NCBI GenBank assembly: GCA_002453315.1
Contig: DKGO01000019.1
Coordinates: 1 to 9,397, forward strand
Source of the DNA: Caryophanales bacterium UBA6768
GTDB taxonomy: Bacteria; Bacillota; Bacilli; Bacillales_D; Amphibacillaceae
Direction: 5' to 3'
DNA: 9,397 nt
This document shows positions 5,703 through 9,397 of this stretch, one piece after another. The notes beneath the pieces were generated by a model that saw nothing but the letters and a program-made list of their open reading frames with translations, ran no database searches and was not told where the DNA came from. The position numbers were made by a program, and so were the translations under genes. Each line of letters opens with the position of its first letter. The stretch's first letter is position 1.

Positions 5703-6923
5703 TTGTTATTAAAAGAAGGCATTGCTAACGAAGTGGTGATTCCAACAGAATATACTAGAAAATTGACGATAGATGGTCTTACTAATTCTTATCTTGTGTA
5801 TAAAATAAGATTAGATCAATTATTTTACAATGATCAAAATGACAGAATTGCCACATGGATAAGTAAATATAAGGCTGAGAACAAAATCGATGGCTTTAAT
5901 GTGAATGATGAAGGTTATAACGATATTATTGAGGAATTTATTTATGAAAGTAATCCAAAAGCGATTGAAAAGACAAAAAACAATATTGATTTGGTAGGGC
6001 AACGTGAACCTGGAGTCGTTTTATCAGACGGACGTATTATAGATGGCAATCGTCGTTACACATGTTTAAAAAAAATTCAAGACGAGAAATCTTCAACAAA
6101 TTATTTTGAAGCGGTTATTTTAGACCGTGATATACAACAAAATCAAAAGGAAATTAAATTACTAGAGTTATCTATCCAACATGGGGAAGAAGGTAAAGTA
6201 GATTACAACCCGATTGATAAATTAGTAGGATTGTATAATGATGTCATTAAAAATGAACTAATTACAGTTGAGGAATATCAAAAGACTGTCAATGAATCAA
6301 GGGCATCTATTAATAAAAAAATAGAACAAGCGGAATTAATGGTCGAGTTTTTGGAATTTATGAATGCGTCAGAACAGTTTTATATTGCTCGTGACTTAGA
6401 ATTGGATGGGCCACTAGGTGAAGTACCAGCTATCTTAAAAAAGGCTAAAACAGAAGATGAGAAAGAAGATTTAAAATTAATTATTTTTAGTAATTTAGCG
6501 ATGAAACCACAAGGAGATATAACAAGGTTTGTTCGTAAAATGAAAAAGATTGTAGAATCAGAACATGCCGATGACTTTATCGAGGAACAAATGGACTTTG
6601 TGGAAAAAACAGCTAATAAAATCGAGCAATCTTCCTTCGTTGATTCTAAGTTCATTAATAATGAATTACGTACAGATGAAGATTTAAAGGACAAAATGAA
6701 AGGTTCTATTGAGAAATTTGAAATAAAGTCTAAAAAGGATTCGACTCGCATGAAGCCCATTCAAGATCTACAAAATTGTGGATTGTATATAAATAATATT
6801 GATCAGAGGATAGTGAAGACATTTAATGCAGAGGAAAAAGAAGAAATGATCAATTTAGTTCAGCAATGTCAGGAAGGTCTTAAGGAAATTTTGTCACAAT
6901 TAACAAAGAGTGAATCAGAATGA
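5703..6923 (+). CDS. ParB-like protein (ParB/Srx N-terminal fold), second gene of the operon
   Basis: This 406-residue protein carries a ParB-type N-terminal domain. VVLSDGRIIDGNRR with DGNRR at 114-118 corresponds to the ParB GERR-type box. LELSIQ followed by VDYNPIDKLVGLYND (about 155-180) parallels the ENIQR-(x)-NP(L/I)EEA region. The following segment (EYQKTVNESRASINKKIEQAELM) fits the ParB central helix-turn-helix. In ParB and relatives this domain binds and hydrolyses CTP to form DNA clamps, while other relatives act as nucleases or kinases. Which applies here cannot be read off, and the third CTP-binding box is divergent (SIQ where ENIQR is usual). The C-terminal part is charged, helical and unassigned. 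It begins with TTG directly after the upstream stop and overlaps the helicase gene by 4 bases. No ParA-type ATPase is adjacent, so a partition role is unlikely. A role in DNA loading or sensing with the two neighbours is inferred. Confidence 0.8.
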   Translation: MLLKEGIANEVVIPTEYTRKLTIDGLTNSYLVYKIRLDQLFYNDQNDRIATWISKYKAENKIDGFNVNDEGYNDIIEEFIYESNPKAIEKTKNNIDLVGQREPGVVLSDGRIIDGNRRYTCLKKIQDEKSSTNYFEAVILDRDIQQNQKEIKLLELSIQHGEEGKVDYNPIDKLVGLYNDVIKNELITVEEYQKTVNESRASINKKIEQAELMVEFLEFMNASEQFYIARDLELDGPLGEVPAILKKAKTEDEKEDLKLIIFSNLAMKPQGDITRFVRKMKKIVESEHADDFIEEQMDFVEKTANKIEQSSFVDSKFINNELRTDEDLKDKMKGSIEKFEIKSKKDSTRMKPIQDLQNCGLYINNIDQRIVKTFNAEEKEEMINLVQQCQEGLKEILSQLTKSESE

Positions 6924-8782
6924 CCCAACTGTTACTTACGGAAAATAATAATCTTGCTTTATATGTAGAAGATGAGAATAAATTTAATCAATTAATGAAA
7001 TCGGCAAAATTTAAAATCCGCTTAAGAAGATATGTTGATAAGATAGCGGAAAACAATGTGTTTTTCAAAAGCTCTATCACAATTCATGATATAAAAAAGG
7101 TGAAAAGTGCCATTGTTGCCATTTTCCCAGAGACTGTAATAGATGAGAAAATTGAGGTTTATATTGAAGATAGAAATTATTTTATCCAGTCCCGTTATCG
7201 ATTAGGGAATGATATTAAAAAAAAAGAATTAAAGTTCTCTGAACCATTTGAGGAATTTTCCACCCTCGTCAATCGTCAGATGATTCGTCCATTAACAGAA
7301 GTACAAATGTGGAATGCTTTTTACATGTATGTCATGAGAAATGTGTCAAATTTCTCAGTGCCGGGGTCTGGGAAGACAGCGACAGTACTTGGTACATTTG
7401 CCTATTTAAAAGAAAAAACAGATATTAATAAAATAGTAATGATTGGTCCCAAAAACTCCTTTGGTTCATGGATTTACGAATACAGGTTTTGTTTTGGGTT
7501 AGATTTGGAAAATTATTATTTTAACCTTCATGATAAAGCTTATAATACACCACGAAAAAGACAATTTGCATTACGATTTGATTCCGGTTCGAAAGAATTA
7601 ACATTATTAAATTACGAGTCATTACAATCGTTACAAGAAGTGTTAACAGAGATCATTGATGATAAAGTATTGTTAGTGTTCGATGAAGTGCATAAAATCA
7701 AGAATCCAGCCGGGCAACGGGCTACCGTCGCGTTAGAAGTAAGTAAGGGGGCAGGAGCGATTATTGCATTGACGGGAACACCAATACCTAATTCATATCA
7801 AGATATTTATAATGTGTTGAATATTTTGTATAGAGAAGATTATCGTGATTTCTTCGGTTTTTCAACGCGAGAATTAAAAAATGCTGGTCCAAATGAAATT
7901 TCTAATATTAATGAAAAAATAAGACCATTTTTTTGTCGGATTTCTAAAGAGGATTTGCAAGTTCCCGAAGTAAATGAAGATAAAGTGATGGATATACAAG
8001 CATCAAAACCCGAAGAAGTAATTTTTAAAATTTTATTCCAAGCATACAAAAACAATATGTTTGCATTATTAGTAAGAATTTTGCAATTAGAAAGTAACCC
8101 ACAATTGTTATTGAAAAAAATAAATCAAGACGATTTTAAGGCAATTATCGATGATGAATCGGATTTTTCTGAAGATGTCATGATTCAGGATTACCGTGAA
8201 GATATTGTTCATTATATATCCCAAATTAAAAGGACAACAAAAACCCAAAAGACAATTGAATTGATTAAACAATTGACAGCTGAAAATAAGAAGGTAATTG
8301 TATGGTGTGTTTTTATTGCTTCTATTCGTTTACTTGAGGCAATATGTTCTCAATTAGGTATTAAAGTGAAATGTATTTATGGGGGAGTGCCCCTAGAAGA
8401 AAGGCAACAATTGATTGATGAATTCCGTAAAGGTGAAATTGATGTTCTCATTACTAATCCTCATACCCTTGCTGAATCTGTGTCCTTGCATATGGTTTGT
8501 CATGATGCTATTTATTATGAATATAGTTTTAACTTAGTTCATTTATTACAATCTAAAGATCGAATTCACCGACTAGGGTTACCAAAGGATCAGTATACCC
8601 AGTATTACTTTATGAAAAATAACTATGTTTATAATGAGGAACATGTAAGTATCGATGGACGTATTTATGACCGATTAAAAGAGAAGGAAAATACAATGTT
8701 AGATGCCATTAACAATGATGTGTTAGAACATGTGACATCCTACGAGGAGGATTTGGAATTAATCTTTGAGAATCTTCAATAA
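6920..8782 (+). CDS. SNF2-like superfamily 2 DNA helicase/translocase, third gene of the operon
   Basis: This 620-residue protein is an ATP-driven motor with both RecA-like lobes. The motifs in order are: a Q-motif-like RPLTEVQ just ahead of lobe 1; Walker A VPGSGKT (147-153); Walker B DEVH (255-258); motif III LTGTPIPN (284-291); motif V region LITNPHTLAESVSLH (510-524); and motif VI QSKDRIHRLG (544-553), with the arginine-finger region intact. The N-terminal ~130 residues are unassigned and could bind DNA or partner proteins. A poorly conserved insertion of about 60 residues separates the lobes. SNF2 proteins usually translocate on double-stranded DNA and remodel bound proteins rather than unwind. 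There is no fused nuclease or methylase. The ATG overlaps the previous stop as ATGA, with AGAGTGA upstream as a weak ribosome binding site, pointing to translational coupling. SNF2-like motors are common in restriction-like and defence systems such as DISARM and Zorya, but this one is not a member of those operons. Confidence 0.9.
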   Translation: MTQLLLTENNNLALYVEDENKFNQLMKSAKFKIRLRRYVDKIAENNVFFKSSITIHDIKKVKSAIVAIFPETVIDEKIEVYIEDRNYFIQSRYRLGNDIKKKELKFSEPFEEFSTLVNRQMIRPLTEVQMWNAFYMYVMRNVSNFSVPGSGKTATVLGTFAYLKEKTDINKIVMIGPKNSFGSWIYEYRFCFGLDLENYYFNLHDKAYNTPRKRQFALRFDSGSKELTLLNYESLQSLQEVLTEIIDDKVLLVFDEVHKIKNPAGQRATVALEVSKGAGAIIALTGTPIPNSYQDIYNVLNILYREDYRDFFGFSTRELKNAGPNEISNINEKIRPFFCRISKEDLQVPEVNEDKVMDIQASKPEEVIFKILFQAYKNNMFALLVRILQLESNPQLLLKKINQDDFKAIIDDESDFSEDVMIQDYREDIVHYISQIKRTTKTQKTIELIKQLTAENKKVIVWCVFIASIRLLEAICSQLGIKVKCIYGGVPLEERQQLIDEFRKGEIDVLITNPHTLAESVSLHMVCHDAIYYEYSFNLVHLLQSKDRIHRLGLPKDQYTQYYFMKNNYVYNEEHVSIDGRIYDRLKEKENTMLDAINNDVLEHVTSYEEDLELIFENLQ

Positions 8783-8802
8783 AAAATATAAAAACACCCG
8801 TG

Positions 8803-8821
8803 GTCATGGCAATGACTTTTT
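8803..8821 (+). terminator. Small Rho-independent terminator after the helicase gene
   Basis: GTCAT (8803-8807) and ATGAC (8812-8816) close a GGCA tetraloop and are followed by TTTTT. It lies about 20 bases after the helicase stop codon. The stem is only 5 bp, so read-through to the stronger hairpin at 8847 is likely. Confidence 0.5.
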
Positions 8822-8846
8822 AGTAAAAGGGATTTTGTTAAAAATT

Positions 8847-8888
8847 TGGGCCCTTATGGGGGTGATTCCATCCAAAAGGGCCCATTTT
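8847..8888. terminator. Strong bidirectional terminator between convergent genes
   Basis: TGGGCCCTT (8847-8855) pairs with AAGGGCCCA (8876-8884), with an inner ATGG/CCAT stem. The plus strand continues into TTTTAT. The minus strand continues into AAATTTTT, from 8846 leftward. The hairpin therefore can stop both the operon transcript and the convergent minus-strand gene that ends at 8902. Confidence 0.8.
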
Positions 8889-8901
8889 ATATAGTTATAT
8901 G

Positions 8902-9397
8902 TTATGAATTTTGTTTTTTTCGATACAGAAAATATAGTGTAACACCGATTCCTGCCGCCAAAAGAAAGAATAGAAATACTAATACAACTACGACTATAAT
9001 GATGATTGTTTTTTTAGAAGAATCTTTGTCTGATTGATCATCGGTATCCCCTAGTGCTTCCCTATTAATAGAATTTTCCGAAGTGAATGATTCGTCATCA
9101 TTGCTAGCTAATGTAGCATTACTATCATTTTCCCATTCCCTTTCTTCGGATAACCCATCATTTGATACACTTTCGTCCATATCGTTATTTATAACACTGG
9201 CACTGCCTGGGGGGCTATTGCCTGTCAGTGTACTTTTAGATGATGATCCACTTGGCCCAATATTTCCCGACGGGTGATTGTTATAGCCTGAACCGCCCGA
9301 TGGACTACTCGTGGTTCCCGAGCTTCTAGATGAACTGCTACCTGTTCCTTTGTTATCTGGGGAAAAACCGTTAGACCAAAGGCTACCCGATGAACCG
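8902..9397 (-). CDS. C-terminal part of a Ser/Gly-rich, acidic, membrane-anchored protein (partial)
   Basis: The minus strand stays open from the right window edge to the TAA at 8902-8904, giving 164 visible residues of a longer protein whose start lies outside. From its N-terminal side it shows a low-complexity Ser/Gly/Pro/Asn-rich stretch of about 70 residues (SSSSRSSGTTSPSGGSGY and similar). An acidic Asp/Glu/Ser/Asn-rich stretch of about 55 residues follows, then KK, one long hydrophobic segment (TIIIIVVVVLVFLFFLLAAG...) and a short basic tail ending RKKQNS. This suggests a disordered extracellular linker with a single C-terminal membrane anchor and a cytoplasmic tail, so the missing N-terminal part is probably the functional domain outside the membrane. 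The family is not recognised. An internal Met at 9178-9180 could mimic a start, but the frame is open well beyond it and the composition is continuous. It converges with the operon and shares its terminator. Confidence 0.7.
   Translation of the reverse strand, partial: GSSGSLWSNGFSPDNKGTGSSSSRSSGTTSSPSGGSGYNNHPSGNIGPSGSSSKSTLTGNSPPGSASVINNDMDESVSNDGLSEEREWENDSNATLASNDDESFTSENSINREALGDTDDQSDKDSSKKTIIIIVVVVLVFLFFLLAAGIGVTLYFLYRKKQNS

Noticed and set aside
5820..6760. Minus-strand frames opposite the ParB-like gene (5820-6002, 6380-6760)
   Set aside because: They are shadows of an AT-rich coding strand and lack ribosome binding sites and recognisable domains.
5703..6923. Plasmid or chromosome partition ParB
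   Set aside because: No ParA partner and no parS-like sites are present, and the gene is translationally coupled to an SNF2-like motor.
7840..8055. Minus-strand frame opposite the helicase gene
   Set aside because: It overlaps the helicase between motif III and lobe 2 and has no support of its own.
8846..9277. Plus-strand frames at 8846-9037 and 9083-9277
   Set aside because: The first starts in the bidirectional terminator, and both are antisense to the low-complexity minus-strand gene, whose transmembrane tail is convincing.
1..9397. CRISPR array, tRNA or rRNA gene
   Set aside because: No regularly spaced direct repeats and no tRNA cloverleaf or rRNA core sequences were noticed by eye on either strand.

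Overview
The window looks like AT-rich chromosomal DNA from a low-GC Gram-positive bacterium, most likely a member of the Bacillaceae. Support for this: strong GGAGG-type ribosome binding sites, a TTG start codon, tight operon packing, hairpin-plus-T-run terminators, a secreted beta-lactamase-fold protein with a Gram-positive style signal peptide, and IS200/IS605-like hairpin debris. Genus and species cannot be fixed from the sequence.

Layout, left to right. Positions 1-201 hold a sigma-A type promoter and a perfect 22-bp palindrome in front of a 636-residue secreted serine hydrolase (beta-lactamase / penicillin-binding-protein fold) that ends in four membrane segments (202-2112). Directly behind it lies a pair of GC-rich hairpins resembling an end of an IS200/IS605-family element (about 2115-2193), then a terminator. 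Next is a broken hepT-type HEPN toxin gene (2282-2700): its catalytic His codon reads Arg and a frameshift cuts off the C-terminal helix. No nucleotidyltransferase antitoxin partner is visible. After another terminator and a roughly 200-base leader with two overlapping promoter candidates comes the centre of the window.

That centre is a compact three-gene operon (3048-8782) whose junctions are a stop codon abutting a start and a 4-base ATGA overlap, so the proteins are probably made together. Gene 1 (884 aa) combines an N-terminal helix-hairpin-helix unit resembling the RNA polymerase alpha C-terminal domain, a winged-helix-like segment, a clear sigma-70 region-4-like helix-turn-helix, and a long C-terminal part with a recurring motif. 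Gene 2 (406 aa) is a ParB-like protein with a DGNRR box. Gene 3 (620 aa) is an SNF2-like superfamily 2 helicase/translocase with complete core motifs. The set looks like a DNA-surveillance or defence-type module: two DNA-binding or clamp-like proteins and an ATP-driven motor, beside a dead toxin gene and mobile-element debris. I do not recognise it as a named defence system and see no nuclease motif, so its effector and biological role are open. The anti-phage idea is inference from domains and context.

The right end (8902-9397, minus strand, running off the window) is the C-terminal part of a Ser/Gly-rich, then acidic, membrane-anchored protein of unknown function. It converges with the operon on a strong bidirectional hairpin terminator. 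The only stretch over 300 bases without an intact gene and outside the hepT remnant is 2701-3047, which holds a terminator and the operon promoter region.
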